In this document: one piece after another, positions 32,249 to 39,217 of the stretch
How positions within the stretch are numbered: position 1 is the stretch's first letter
How the letters are laid out: each line of letters opens with the position of its first letter
Assembly: GCA_964444075.1 (NCBI GenBank)
Contig: CAYUFF010000004.1
Coordinates: forward strand, 1 to 43,413
Reading direction: 5' to 3'
DNA from: CAYUFF01 sp964444075
Lineage (GTDB): Archaea > Aenigmatarchaeota > Aenigmatarchaeia > CG10238-14 > SCSR01
Length of the DNA: 43,413 bases
Program-made: the position numbers and the translations under genes
Notes under the pieces: generated by a model
What the model saw: only the letters and a program-made list of their open reading frames with translations
Database searches by the model: none
What the model was told of the DNA's origin: nothing

Positions 32249-32764
32249 GTGACGAAGAGCGCTTACCAGCATATGAGTGAGTTGTGGAAGGAAGGTGAAC
32301 TCAAAGAACTCATAAGGAAAAAGTTGGTTGAATGGAGGAGGCAAAGGGTAGTGGAAAGGATAAAGAAGCCCACTCGGTTGGATAGAGCTAGGGCCCTCGG
32401 TTATAAGGCTAAGAAAGGATTCATCGTCGTCAGGGTTAGGGTGAGGAAGGGTGGAAGGAAGAGACCGAAGCCCAAGGGAGGAAGGAAGCCGAGCAAAGCC
32501 GGTATGGTAAAGTTCACACCCAAAAAATCGTTGAGATGGATCGCCGAAGAGAAGGCTGCTAAGAAGTTTCCGAACTTGGAAGTGCTCAACTCTTACTACG
32601 TGGCAGAAGATGGTAACTTCAAGTGGTTCGAGGTCATCATGGTAGATCCCCACAGACCAGAAATCGCCAGCGACCCAGAGGTAAAGTGGATCCTTAACCA
32701 AAGAGGAAGGGTTTTCAGGGGGCTCACCACGGCTGGAAGGAAGGCTCGCGGGCTAATGAGCTGA
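32249..32764 (+). CDS. rpl15e: Ribosomal protein L15e
   Basis: A 171-aa basic large-subunit protein. The family blocks SAYQHMSELWKE, RLDRARALGYKAKKGF and VRVRVRKGGRKR, and the C-terminal GRVFRGLTTAGRKARGL, are all present. Length is close to the usual 180-195, slightly short. GTG 32249 is the start, after a purine-poor leader. It opens the block that runs into the RNase P genes. Confidence 0.96.
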   Translation: MTKSAYQHMSELWKEGELKELIRKKLVEWRRQRVVERIKKPTRLDRARALGYKAKKGFIVVRVRVRKGGRKRPKPKGGRKPSKAGMVKFTPKKSLRWIAEEKAAKKFPNLEVLNSYYVAEDGNFKWFEVIMVDPHRPEIASDPEVKWILNQRGRVFRGLTTAGRKARGLMS

Positions 32765-32767
32765 AAG

Positions 32768-33520
32768 TTGTTTTTACTTTTCGGAGGGGAGAGGATTAGG
32801 TTTTACGACCTGCATGTTTCTCCGAGCAAAGGTAGCGACGATGCATCCTCTCTGGAAAGAATCGCAACTCTCGCTCACGAGCTTGGCTACGCTGGCATAG
32901 GATGCGTGGTTAACTTCGAGGGTAGGTCATCGATAACCGCGTGGAAAGAAAGGGTGAGGAGCACGAGTAAAGATACGGGCGTAGAAATTTTCCTCGGTAT
33001 CGTCGCTAAGAACCCTCGTGAGCTGAAGCTACTCAAGAAGCTCAGGATGGAATACGACTTGTTGCTCGTTAGCGGGGGTGAACTAAGGCTGAATAGGCTG
33101 GCGGTCGAAACTTCAGAGGTCGACATACTAGCTCACCCAGAGCAGGGAAAGAAGGAAGACTCTGGAATGAACCATGTGCTCGCGAAGCTTGCCGCTAAGA
33201 ACAGCGTGGCGATAGAGGTTAACTTCAGGGAAGCGTTGAGTAGCGATAGCCTGCGGAGGAGTCTAGTCCTCTCACACATGAGGACGAACGTAAGGCTCGC
33301 GAAGAAATACGAAGCGCCGTTAATCATCTCCTCGGGAGCGACGGTGTGGCACGAACTCAGGGACCCAAAGTTCCTCGTTTCCTTCGGAAACCTTTTGGGG
33401 CTGGAGTTGCATGAGGCTAAGAGAGCGTTGAGCAAAGTTCCGAGAGAGATGATAGAAAGGGTAAGAGAGAGGCAGAGCGATTCCTGGATAATGCCTGGTG
33501 TGAAGGTGGTGGGAAGGTGA
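32768..33520 (+). CDS. rnp3: RNase P protein component 3 (Rpp30)
   Basis: A 250-aa TIM-barrel-like subunit that assists RNase P RNA in tRNA 5' maturation. Blocks seen are YDLHVSPSKG, DILAHPEQ, VAIEVNFREAL and the late IISSGATVWHELRDP. The TTG at 32768 gives an N-terminal extension MFLLFGGERI before RFYDLHV. The family usually starts right before FYDLHV. A strong Shine-Dalgarno-like GGAGGGGAG (32783-32791) sits 3 nt before an ATT codon at 32795, so an ATT start is an option. The stop overlaps the next GTG start (GTGA). Confidence 0.9.
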   Translation: MFLLFGGERIRFYDLHVSPSKGSDDASSLERIATLAHELGYAGIGCVVNFEGRSSITAWKERVRSTSKDTGVEIFLGIVAKNPRELKLLKKLRMEYDLLLVSGGELRLNRLAVETSEVDILAHPEQGKKEDSGMNHVLAKLAAKNSVAIEVNFREALSSDSLRRSLVLSHMRTNVRLAKKYEAPLIISSGATVWHELRDPKFLVSFGNLLGLELHEAKRALSKVPREMIERVRERQSDSWIMPGVKVVGR

Positions 33521-33885
33521 AAAAGCTGAGGTTAAGGCCGAGCCTCAAAGAGCCGAAGAGGTACGTCGCGTTCAGGATAATCTCTCCTTTCGCTCACGAG
33601 ATATGCTACGAGGATTTGGAAAGCTCCGTTTATAACGTGCTCCTCGAATTCTTGGGAGAGTGCGGGCTGAGCGAGGTAGGCTTTAAGCTCGTGAAATCCC
33701 TCTTCGACGAGGAATCGAAAACTTTCGTGGTAAAGTGCAAGGCAAAGTACGTTCCTCGCATCATAGCTTCGCTGGCATTCCTTTCGGAATTAGGGAACGA
33801 AAAGCTCGTGCTCAGGGTGCTCAAGGTTTCCGGTACGATAAAGGGTTTGGGCTTGAAAAAGAAAGGCTCTAGAAAGAAAAGTTGA
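33517..33885 (+). CDS. rnp2: RNase P protein component 2 (Pop5)
   Basis: A 122-aa partner of Rpp30 that binds the catalytic domain of RNase P RNA. The N-terminal LKEPKRYVAFRIISPFAHEICYED and the later IASLAFLSELGNEKLVLRVLKVSGTIKGL are typical. It is translationally coupled to rnp3 by a 4-nt overlap. The 3' end overlaps the convergent gene at 33869 by 17 nt. Confidence 0.92.
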   Translation: MKKLRLRPSLKEPKRYVAFRIISPFAHEICYEDLESSVYNVLLEFLGECGLSEVGFKLVKSLFDEESKTFVVKCKAKYVPRIIASLAFLSELGNEKLVLRVLKVSGTIKGLGLKKKGSRKKS

Positions 33886-34282
33886 ACTTTTCCCTCGCTA
33901 TCCTTTCGAGCTTGACTATCTGCTCCTTCCTGAAACCTACGTAAATCCCTCCTACCTTCCCTCCCACCCAAGTCCTCGTCTTTTCGCCCTTAGCCAAAAC
34001 TTCCTCAAGATAAGGATGGAGGACCCTTACCCTGGTCCTCTCGTCGAACTTTATTTCGATCCCACTGTCGATTCCGTAAATTGAGAAGAAACCACCTTCC
34101 TTTGGAGGTAGGAGCTCGTTGAGCGACTCGTGTTCCACATCGAGATGAGTAACTCTCGCTAACGAAAATCCCTTCACGTGAATGTAGACCTCGCAACCCT
34201 CTAGACTCTCGGTTGCATAACCCTTCACTACCAATACCCTGCTTCCCTTGAGCAATAACTTTCCCTCCCCGGGACCCGTCAT
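33869..34282 (-). CDS. Hypothetical protein, 137 aa
   Basis: The protein is soluble, moderately basic and rich in beta pattern, with no membrane segment. It starts MTGPGEGKLLLKGSRVLVVKGYATESLEGCEVYIH and ends KLERIAREKFNFSF. A PUA- or OB-like RNA-binding fold would be a guess. It is encoded against the direction of the RNase P and proteasome genes and overlaps the rnp2 end. The codon use is like the neighbours, so it is probably real. I do not recognise a family. Confidence 0.55.
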   Translation of the reverse strand: MTGPGEGKLLLKGSRVLVVKGYATESLEGCEVYIHVKGFSLARVTHLDVEHESLNELLPPKEGGFFSIYGIDSGIEIKFDERTRVRVLHPYLEEVLAKGEKTRTWVGGKVGGIYVGFRKEQIVKLERIAREKFNFSF

Positions 34283-34335
34283 CTAAAACACCTTAGCAAT
34301 GTTTTTGAGTGAGGCTCAGGTGCGGTCGTTGAGAA

Positions 34336-34473
34336 TTAGCGATTCCTTTTCGAAAAATCCAAAATTTCAACCGTCATACCTTTACTGATTTCAAAACTTC
34401 CATCCACCTTACCTTCCTTCGCTTTCGGGTAGAGGGCATCCGCGGCCTCATCGTACCTTATCCTTGTTTCCAC
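34336..34473 (-). CDS. Small DUF2283-like protein, 45 aa
   Basis: A GTG-started frame encoding METRIRYDEAADALYPKA, the typical start of DUF2283 proteins (RYDEEADALY), followed by GSFEISKGM and TVEILDFSKRNR. The middle part, usually DYDEDGNVVGIEIL, is shortened, as if an internal deletion joined the two ends. The gene is too short for automatic callers. It shares the AT-rich promoter 34492-34508 with psmA in the opposite direction, at leaderless distance. It may be functional or a remnant. Confidence 0.5.
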   Translation of the reverse strand: METRIRYDEAADALYPKAKEGKVDGSFEISKGMTVEILDFSKRNR

Positions 34474-34491
34474 AAAAATATCTTGCAGCGG

Positions 34492-34508
34492 GTAAAAAAT
34501 ATATATCT
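34492..34508. promoter_or_regulatory. Bidirectional TATA-rich promoter of psmA and the DUF2283-like gene
   Basis: The run TAAAAAATATATATCTA lies 39-55 nt upstream of the psmA ATG (34547) and 19-35 nt upstream of the GTG of the small reverse gene (34473). It is the only TATA-like element between them. Confidence 0.45.
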
Positions 34509-34546
34509 ACTTTGCCTAAGAAAATTTGTTAAAGCTGGGTGTTAGC

Positions 34547-35264
34547 ATGGTCGTGCCGGAGTATATGGGTTATGACAGGACGATAGCCGTATGACCGTCT
34601 CCTACCTAGGGGACGGTGCGGAATCTCTCCGGACGGAAGGTTGTTTCAGGTAGAGTACGCTAAGGAAACAGTCAAGAGGGGAGCAACTGCTCTCGGGATC
34701 GTGTACGAGGACGGCGTGCTGTTCGCGAGCGTTAAGAGGGTGGGTAAGCTTCTCGTGAGTACGTCGATAGAGAAAATTTTCCAGATCGACGACCACGTTG
34801 GAGCGATAGCTGCCGGATTCCTTTCCGATGCAAGAGTTTTGGTAGAAAATTTGAGGATAAGAGCTCAAGTCCACAGGATAACTTACGACGAGCCGATAGA
34901 CGTTTGGAATGTGGCGAAGGCGTTGGGAGACAGGATGCAGTACTCCACGTTACTCGCTGGGTTAAGGCCTTTCGGAGTTTCAGTACTGATAGGAGGCGTG
35001 GATAAGACTGGCGTGCACTTGATAGAGGCAGACCCTTCCGGAATGCTCTTCGAGTACCACGCTCACGCCATAGGAAGGGGGGCTCAGGTCGCGAGGAAAA
35101 TCTTGGAGCAGAAGTGGAAGGAAGGGTTGAGCGAGGAGGATGCGATTTCCTTGGCGAAGGAAATCTTGAGGAAGGCCGAGAAAGAAGGAACGCTCGAAAT
35201 GGCGGTCGTCAAGAAGGGGGAAAAATTCAGGTTTTTGACGCAAGAAGAGATCGGGGGGAGGTGA
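34547..35264 (+). CDS. psmA: Proteasome alpha subunit, split by a 31-nt BHB intron
   Basis: Exon 1 (34547-34592) encodes MVVPEYMGYDRTIAV plus one base. Exon 2 (34624-35264) continues FSPDGRLFQVEYAKET. Spliced, the frame is 687 nt (228 aa plus stop), with the conserved alpha-subunit start YDRTIAVFSPDGRLFQVEYA. Read through, the frame stops at TGA (34592-34594) after 15 codons. The N-terminal YDR residues form the gate of the 20S core, and later blocks (TYDEPIDVWNVAKALGD, LRPFGVSVLIGGVD) are normal. An internal TTG at 34641 could only make a product lacking the gate. It is followed 4 nt later by sdo1. The spliced gene model is an inference from structure and family sequence. Confidence 0.88.
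34593..34623 (+). other. BHB intron in the psmA mRNA (31 nt, phase 1)
   Basis: Central helix: exon CCGT (34587-34590) pairs with intron GCGG (34618-34621), three Watson-Crick pairs and one G-U. The bulges are ATG (34591-34593, cut after AT) and AAT (34622-34624, cut after AA). The intron helix ACCGTCTCC/GGGGACGGT (34594-34602 with 34609-34617) has 9 bp and a loop TACCTA. Removal turns GTA-T/TC-TCT into GTA TTC TCT (Val-Phe-Ser) and restores the family sequence. This is the geometry cut by the archaeal tRNA splicing endonuclease. Confidence 0.85.
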
Positions 35265-35268
35265 AGGT

Positions 35269-35973
35269 TTGCCGGTAAGCATAGAAAAAGCGGTTGTAGC
35301 GAGGCTCTGGTACAAGGGCGAAAGGTTCGAAATCCTCGTCGACCCAGAGAAAGCGCTGGAAATCAGGAGGGGGAAGGAAGTCGGCGATATTTCGGACGTG
35401 CTTGCAATCCCAGAAGTTTACAAGGACGCGAGGAAAGCCGAGAGGATTCCCGAAGAAGAGCTGCAGAAAGCTTTCGGCACCACCGACATAGCTGAGATAG
35501 CGAAGAGGATCATCAGGAAGGGAGAGATCCAGCTCACCAGCGAGCAGCGCAAGGAGATGATAGAAAGCAAGAAACAGCAAATCGCGAGCATAATTTCGAA
35601 GAGGGGGATAAACCCTCAAACAGGCTTGCCGCATCCTCCGCAAAGGGTCCTGAAAGCCATGGAGCAGGTTGGTGTAGCCATAGATCCTTTCGAGGATGCC
35701 GAAGCTCAGGTTGAGAGGGTAGTGAAAGCTATATCCTCGGTTTTGCCGATAAGCTTCCAGAAGGTGAAGTTCGAGATAAGGGTCCCGGCAGCCTATGCTG
35801 GGAGAGCTTATTCGGTCCTCAAAAACACGTGCGAGAGCGTTGAAGAGAAGTGGCTGGAGGACGGAAGCCTCGAAGCGAGGGTTGAAGTTTTGGGTGGTAT
35901 GCAGGAGGAACTCTTCCAGAAGCTGGCGTCGGCGACCCACGGAGACTTCGTCTCCAAAAAACTCGAGAAGTGA
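35269..35973 (+). CDS. sdo1: Ribosome maturation protein SDO1 (SBDS family)
   Basis: A 234-aa protein that with an EF-2-like GTPase releases eIF6 from the 60S-like subunit. The three domains are visible: the FYSH domain (ARLWYKGERFEILVDPEKAL), the helical linker with LTSEQRKEMIESKKQQIASIISKRGINPQT, and the C-terminal ferredoxin-like part (VRVPAAYAGRAYSVL-like). The start is TTG 35269, 4 nt after psmA, giving MPVSIEKAVVARLWY. It precedes the exosome genes, the usual archaeal order. Confidence 0.93.
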   Translation: MPVSIEKAVVARLWYKGERFEILVDPEKALEIRRGKEVGDISDVLAIPEVYKDARKAERIPEEELQKAFGTTDIAEIAKRIIRKGEIQLTSEQRKEMIESKKQQIASIISKRGINPQTGLPHPPQRVLKAMEQVGVAIDPFEDAEAQVERVVKAISSVLPISFQKVKFEIRVPAAYAGRAYSVLKNTCESVEEKWLEDGSLEARVEVLGGMQEELFQKLASATHGDFVSKKLEK

Positions 35974-35977
35974 GAGG

Positions 35978-36634
35978 ATGAAGGTTAGGAAGATCGTCTT
36001 CCCAGGGGATGAGGTAGGGAAGAGGAGGGGAAGGAAGCTTGGGAGAGGAGTCTACGAAGTGAGGGGAAGCGTCCGTTCCAAGTACGTCGGGATTCCAAAG
36101 GAGACCGCCAACGAGGTCGACGTAATTCCCCTGGCTGGGGCGTACCTTCCGAAGGTCGGGGATAAGGTGGTAGGGATAATAAGGGACGTGGAATTCTCGG
36201 GGTGGGTGGTCGACATAAACTCTCCCTACGTGGGTTTCCTTCCGGTAGGAGAAGGCGTGAGGGAGTACGTCGACACGACGAGGGTCGACTTGAGCAAGTA
36301 CTACGACGTCGGGGACGTGATCTTCTGCAGGGTCGTGAACGTCCCAAAGAGCAGAGTGGTACAGCTTTCTATGAAGTACCTTTACGCCAAGAAGTTGGTC
36401 GGTGGGACTCTGGTAAGGATCCCCCCGAGCAAGGTGGCGAGGCTGATAGGGAAGGGTGGTAGCATGGTGGAGCTGATAAAAAAGAGGACGAAGTGTCAGG
36501 TCATCCCTGGTGAGAACGGAGTCGTGTGGGTGAAGGGGGAGAACGCGCTAAAGGCGATAGAAGCGATAAAGTTTGTGGAGAAAAAATCACACATCTACGG
36601 GCTCACCCAAAAGGTTAGTGAGCTGCTGAGGTGA
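35978..36634 (+). CDS. rrp4: Exosome RNA-binding subunit Rrp4
   Basis: A 218-aa cap subunit of the archaeal exosome. An N-terminal domain (MKVRKIVFPGDEVGKRRGRK) is followed by an S1 domain (GDKVVGIIRDVEFSGWVVDIN) and a KH domain with PPSKVARLIGKGGSMVELI. It guides RNA into the Rrp41/Rrp42 ring. ATG 35978 was chosen because it gives the family N terminus and lies 4 nt after the sdo1 stop with GAGAGG in front. An earlier in-frame start at 35795 would overlap sdo1. Confidence 0.95.
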   Translation: MKVRKIVFPGDEVGKRRGRKLGRGVYEVRGSVRSKYVGIPKETANEVDVIPLAGAYLPKVGDKVVGIIRDVEFSGWVVDINSPYVGFLPVGEGVREYVDTTRVDLSKYYDVGDVIFCRVVNVPKSRVVQLSMKYLYAKKLVGGTLVRIPPSKVARLIGKGGSMVELIKKRTKCQVIPGENGVVWVKGENALKAIEAIKFVEKKSHIYGLTQKVSELLR

Positions 36635-36638
36635 TCGC

Positions 36639-37355
36639 GTGGGAAGGAAACCCCCAGAGCCACTGATAGTCGAGGGTAAGAGGGTCGACGGAAGGTCTCC
36701 AGAAGAGATGAGGAAAATAGAGATTAAGCTGGATGTGATCCCTAGGGCCGACGGGTCTGCCATGTTCAGGATCGGTGATACCATAGCGTTGGCGGCCGTC
36801 TACGGTCCGGCCGAGCTGCACCCGGCACACTTGAGGGAGTACACATCCGGGACCCTGAGGTGCAGGTACAGGCTGGCACCGTTCAGCGTGGACGAAAGGA
36901 AACCGCCGGGGATGGACAGGAGGAGCGTGGAGCTTTCAAAGCTCATCAGGGTGGCCCTCGAACCTGCGATCTTCCTAGAAGAGTTTCCGAAGGCGGTAGT
37001 CGACGTGTTCGTAGAAATCCTACAGGCCGACGGCTCTACGAGGGTGGCTTCCATCAACGCGGCGAGCCTCGCCCTGATTTCTGCTGGAATCCCGATGAGG
37101 GATTTCGTCGTAGCGTGCTCCGTCGGTAAGGTGGACGGCCACTTGGTGGTGGACCTTTGCGGGAAGGAGGATAACTTTTCGGAGGCCGACATGAACTTCG
37201 CTATGATGCCGAAGCTGAAGAAGGTAACGCTTTTCCAGGGCGACGGTACGGTCAGCCCGGAAGAGGTCAGGAAGCTTCTCGACCTCGCCGAAAAGTCGTG
37301 TATGAAGGTTTACGAGATCCAGAGAGGTGTTTTGGGTGAGAAGTTTAGAGAATGA
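36639..37355 (+). CDS. rrp41: Exosome catalytic subunit Rrp41
   Basis: A 238-aa RNase PH-fold phosphorolytic subunit. Blocks seen are PLIVEGKRVDGRSPEE, ADGSAMFRIGDTIALAAVYGPAEL, MDRRSVELSKLIRVALEPAIFLEEFPK and DVFVEILQADGSTRVASINAA. Together with Rrp42 it forms the hexameric ring that degrades RNA 3'-5' using phosphate. The start is GTG 36639, 4 nt after rrp4. The end overlaps rrp42 by 20 nt. Confidence 0.96.
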   Translation: MGRKPPEPLIVEGKRVDGRSPEEMRKIEIKLDVIPRADGSAMFRIGDTIALAAVYGPAELHPAHLREYTSGTLRCRYRLAPFSVDERKPPGMDRRSVELSKLIRVALEPAIFLEEFPKAVVDVFVEILQADGSTRVASINAASLALISAGIPMRDFVVACSVGKVDGHLVVDLCGKEDNFSEADMNFAMMPKLKKVTLFQGDGTVSPEEVRKLLDLAEKSCMKVYEIQRGVLGEKFRE

Positions 37356-38115
37356 ATACTTGAGGGAACTGTTGGTTAAGAAGGGTATCAGGTACGACGG
37401 TAGGAAGTTCCACGAGTACAGGAAAATCGAGGTAGAGGAAGGGACGGTGAAGAAGGCCGAGGGCTCTGCGTTGGCGTCGATCGGGGAAACGAAGGTCCTC
37501 GCCGGCGTGAAGCTCGAGCTGGGTGAACCGTACAAGGATGCGCCCAACGAGGGTGTGTTGAAAGTGAACGCCGAGCTGCTTCCACTAGCATCGCCAGAGT
37601 TTGAGGCGGGCCCTCCTGGCGAGGAGGCGATAGAGCTGGCGAGAGTAGTCGACAGGGTGATCAGGGAATCGGGGTCGATCAAGCTCGAGGAGCTCTGCAT
37701 CGAAGAGGGGAGCAAAGCTTGGTGTGTTTTCGTAGACATAGCGGTGATAAACAACGACGGTAACCTCCTGGATGCGGCGACGGTGGCTGCTGTGGCGGCT
37801 TTGAAGGACGCTAAGGTCCCGAAGGTGGAGGGGGACGAGGTCGTGAGGGGAGAGTTTGAGAGGGAGTTGCCGTTGCAGTTCAGGCCGTTGAACGTGACGG
37901 TTTGCAAGGTTGGGAAAAAGCTGCTAATCGACCCTACTTGGAGGGAGGAGGCGGTGGTCGACGCCAAGGTCTCCTTCGGGATCAGGGATGACGGGAAGGT
38001 CTGCGCAGTCCAGACTTACGAAACTGACGGTCTGGAACGCTCCGAACTGGAGAAAATGCTTAGGTTGGCCCTCGAAAAAAACGGAGAACTGAGGAGGGTG
38101 TTGGGATGGCGATAA
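37336..38115 (+). CDS. rrp42: Exosome subunit Rrp42
   Basis: A 259-aa RNase PH-fold structural subunit that pairs with Rrp41. Family blocks are ELLVKKGIRYDGRKFHEYR, ALASIGETKVLAGVKLELGEP, SPEFEAGPPGEEAIELARVVDR and CVFVDIAVINNDGNLLDAA. The start GTG 37336 (MRSLENEYLREL) gives the family N terminus; GTG 37327 would add three residues. The end overlaps rpl39e by 10 nt. Confidence 0.95.
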   Translation: MRSLENEYLRELLVKKGIRYDGRKFHEYRKIEVEEGTVKKAEGSALASIGETKVLAGVKLELGEPYKDAPNEGVLKVNAELLPLASPEFEAGPPGEEAIELARVVDRVIRESGSIKLEELCIEEGSKAWCVFVDIAVINNDGNLLDAATVAAVAALKDAKVPKVEGDEVVRGEFERELPLQFRPLNVTVCKVGKKLLIDPTWREEAVVDAKVSFGIRDDGKVCAVQTYETDGLERSELEKMLRLALEKNGELRRVLGWR

Positions 38116-38273
38116 AATTTTTGTGCGAAAAGATAAAGCTCGCTAAGATTAGGAAGGTAAGGGCGGCCCCGAGGTGGGCGGACTTCAGGAAGTTCGGGAT
38201 GAAAAGGAGCAGGACGAGGAGGATTTTCGTCAGCGTGAAGAAGTGGAGGAGAGGAGGTAAAATAAAGGTGTAG
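38106..38273 (+). CDS. rpl39e: Ribosomal protein L39e
   Basis: A 55-aa, very basic protein. The pattern KIKLAKIRKVRAAPRWADFRK and the C-terminal RRIFVSVKKWRRGGKIKV follow the L39e family, which lines the peptide exit tunnel. Its first 10 nt overlap the end of rrp42. It is short and easily missed by gene callers. It is followed after 3 nt by rpl31e, the standard L39e-L31e-eIF6 order of archaea. Confidence 0.85.
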   Translation: MAIKFLCEKIKLAKIRKVRAAPRWADFRKFGMKRSRTRRIFVSVKKWRRGGKIKV

Positions 38274-38276
38274 AGC

Positions 38277-38534
38277 TTGGCGGGGGAAGAAAAGGTAATA
38301 ACGGTGAACTTGAGGAAGCACTTCAAGAAGAAGGCTAGGTGGAAGAGGAGCAAGGCCAGCGTTAAGTTCCTGAGGGAGGTGCTCGAGAGGCACGCGAAAG
38401 GAAGGGTGAAGGTCAGCGAGGAGCTGAACAGGAAAATCTGGAGCGGTGGCGGAAAAAAACCGCCTGCGAAAGTGAGGGTACTGCTGACAAAGGTTAAGGA
38501 AGGCGAGTTCGTCGCGAAGCTTTTTGAAGAGTAG
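38277..38534 (+). CDS. rpl31e: Ribosomal protein L31e
   Basis: An 85-aa large-subunit protein near the tunnel exit. The blocks VITVNLRKHFKKKARWKRSKASVKFLRE, KVSEELNRKIWSGGGKKPPAKVRVLLTK and EFVAKLFEE are typical. The start is TTG 38277, directly after rpl39e. Length is normal. Confidence 0.95.
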   Translation: MAGEEKVITVNLRKHFKKKARWKRSKASVKFLREVLERHAKGRVKVSEELNRKIWSGGGKKPPAKVRVLLTKVKEGEFVAKLFEE

Positions 38535-38542
38535 GTGTTTCC

Positions 38543-39217
38543 GTGAAGAACGTCCTCTTAGCAGACTTCGGCGGTAACGTCCACGTGGGGTTGTTCGGTA
38601 AGGCGAACGACGAGGCCTGCTTCCTAGGGTGTAGGCTGCCGAGCAAAACTTACGAGAATGTGCGGAGAGTCCTGAGGGTGGAGGTCCACAGGGTCAAGGT
38701 ATGCGAGAGCGAGCTCGTAGGCATGTTCGTGGCTTTCAACAAGAACGGCGTCCTGCTTCCTAAGGTTTGCGAGGAGAGGGACGTGAGGTTCTTCAAGGAC
38801 TTGGGCTTCAACGTGTGCGTGCTGCGGGAGAGCAGGCTGACGGCCCTAGGGAACCTCATCCTGTGTAACGATAAGGGGGCGGTCGTTAGCAGGCTCTTCA
38901 CGAGGAAGGAGGTTAAGGTCATCGAGGACTGTCTCGACGTCGAGGTCGTGGCGAGCAAGATAGCCGGGACCGACGTCCCGGGTGCGGTTGGGATAGCTAC
39001 CAACAGAGGGTGCCTCCTTCACAGGGACGCTAAGGAAGAAGAAGTCGAGCTCGTGAGGGAAGCGTTGAAGGTCAAGAGCGTCGACGTAGGTACTGTGAAC
39101 TTCGGTTCCGTTTACGTCGGCAGCGACACGATAGCCAACTCGGAGGGCGCCGTGGTAGGTAGGCTCACGACCGGGTTCGAGATGGACAACTTGGTAAGGG
39201 CGTTGGGCCTAGCCTAA
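38543..39217 (+). CDS. eif6: Translation initiation factor aIF6
   Basis: A 224-aa anti-association factor that holds free large subunits until released by SDO1 and the EF-2-like GTPase. The five-fold repeat pattern is visible, including GNVHVGLFGKANDEACFLG, GNLILCNDKGAVVS, VPGAVGIATNRGCLLH and VGSDTIANSEGAVVGRLTT. The start is GTG 38543, 8 nt after rpl31e. The 3' end overlaps the convergent phosphoesterase gene by 9 nt. SDO1 lies upstream in the same block, matching their joint function. Confidence 0.96.
   Translation: MKNVLLADFGGNVHVGLFGKANDEACFLGCRLPSKTYENVRRVLRVEVHRVKVCESELVGMFVAFNKNGVLLPKVCEERDVRFFKDLGFNVCVLRESRLTALGNLILCNDKGAVVSRLFTRKEVKVIEDCLDVEVVASKIAGTDVPGAVGIATNRGCLLHRDAKEEEVELVREALKVKSVDVGTVNFGSVYVGSDTIANSEGAVVGRLTTGFEMDNLVRALGLA

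Noticed and set aside
34593..34623. Group I or group II intron, or an inserted mobile sequence, in psmA
   Set aside because: At 31 nt it is far too short for a self-splicing intron, and it has no target-site duplication. The fold fits the BHB type.
34641..35264. Simple psmA starting at the internal TTG 34641
   Set aside because: It would lack the conserved N terminus, including YDR and SPDGR, while that sequence is present just upstream in another frame. The BHB fold and exact frame repair explain the gene better.
35795..35977. Upstream extension of rrp4
   Set aside because: It runs inside sdo1 in another frame; ATG 35978 gives the normal Rrp4 N terminus.
37020..37967. Long frame of 315 codons antisense to rrp41 and rrp42
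   Set aside because: Ser/Thr-rich shadow of a strongly purine-biased coding strand; the sense genes are clear.
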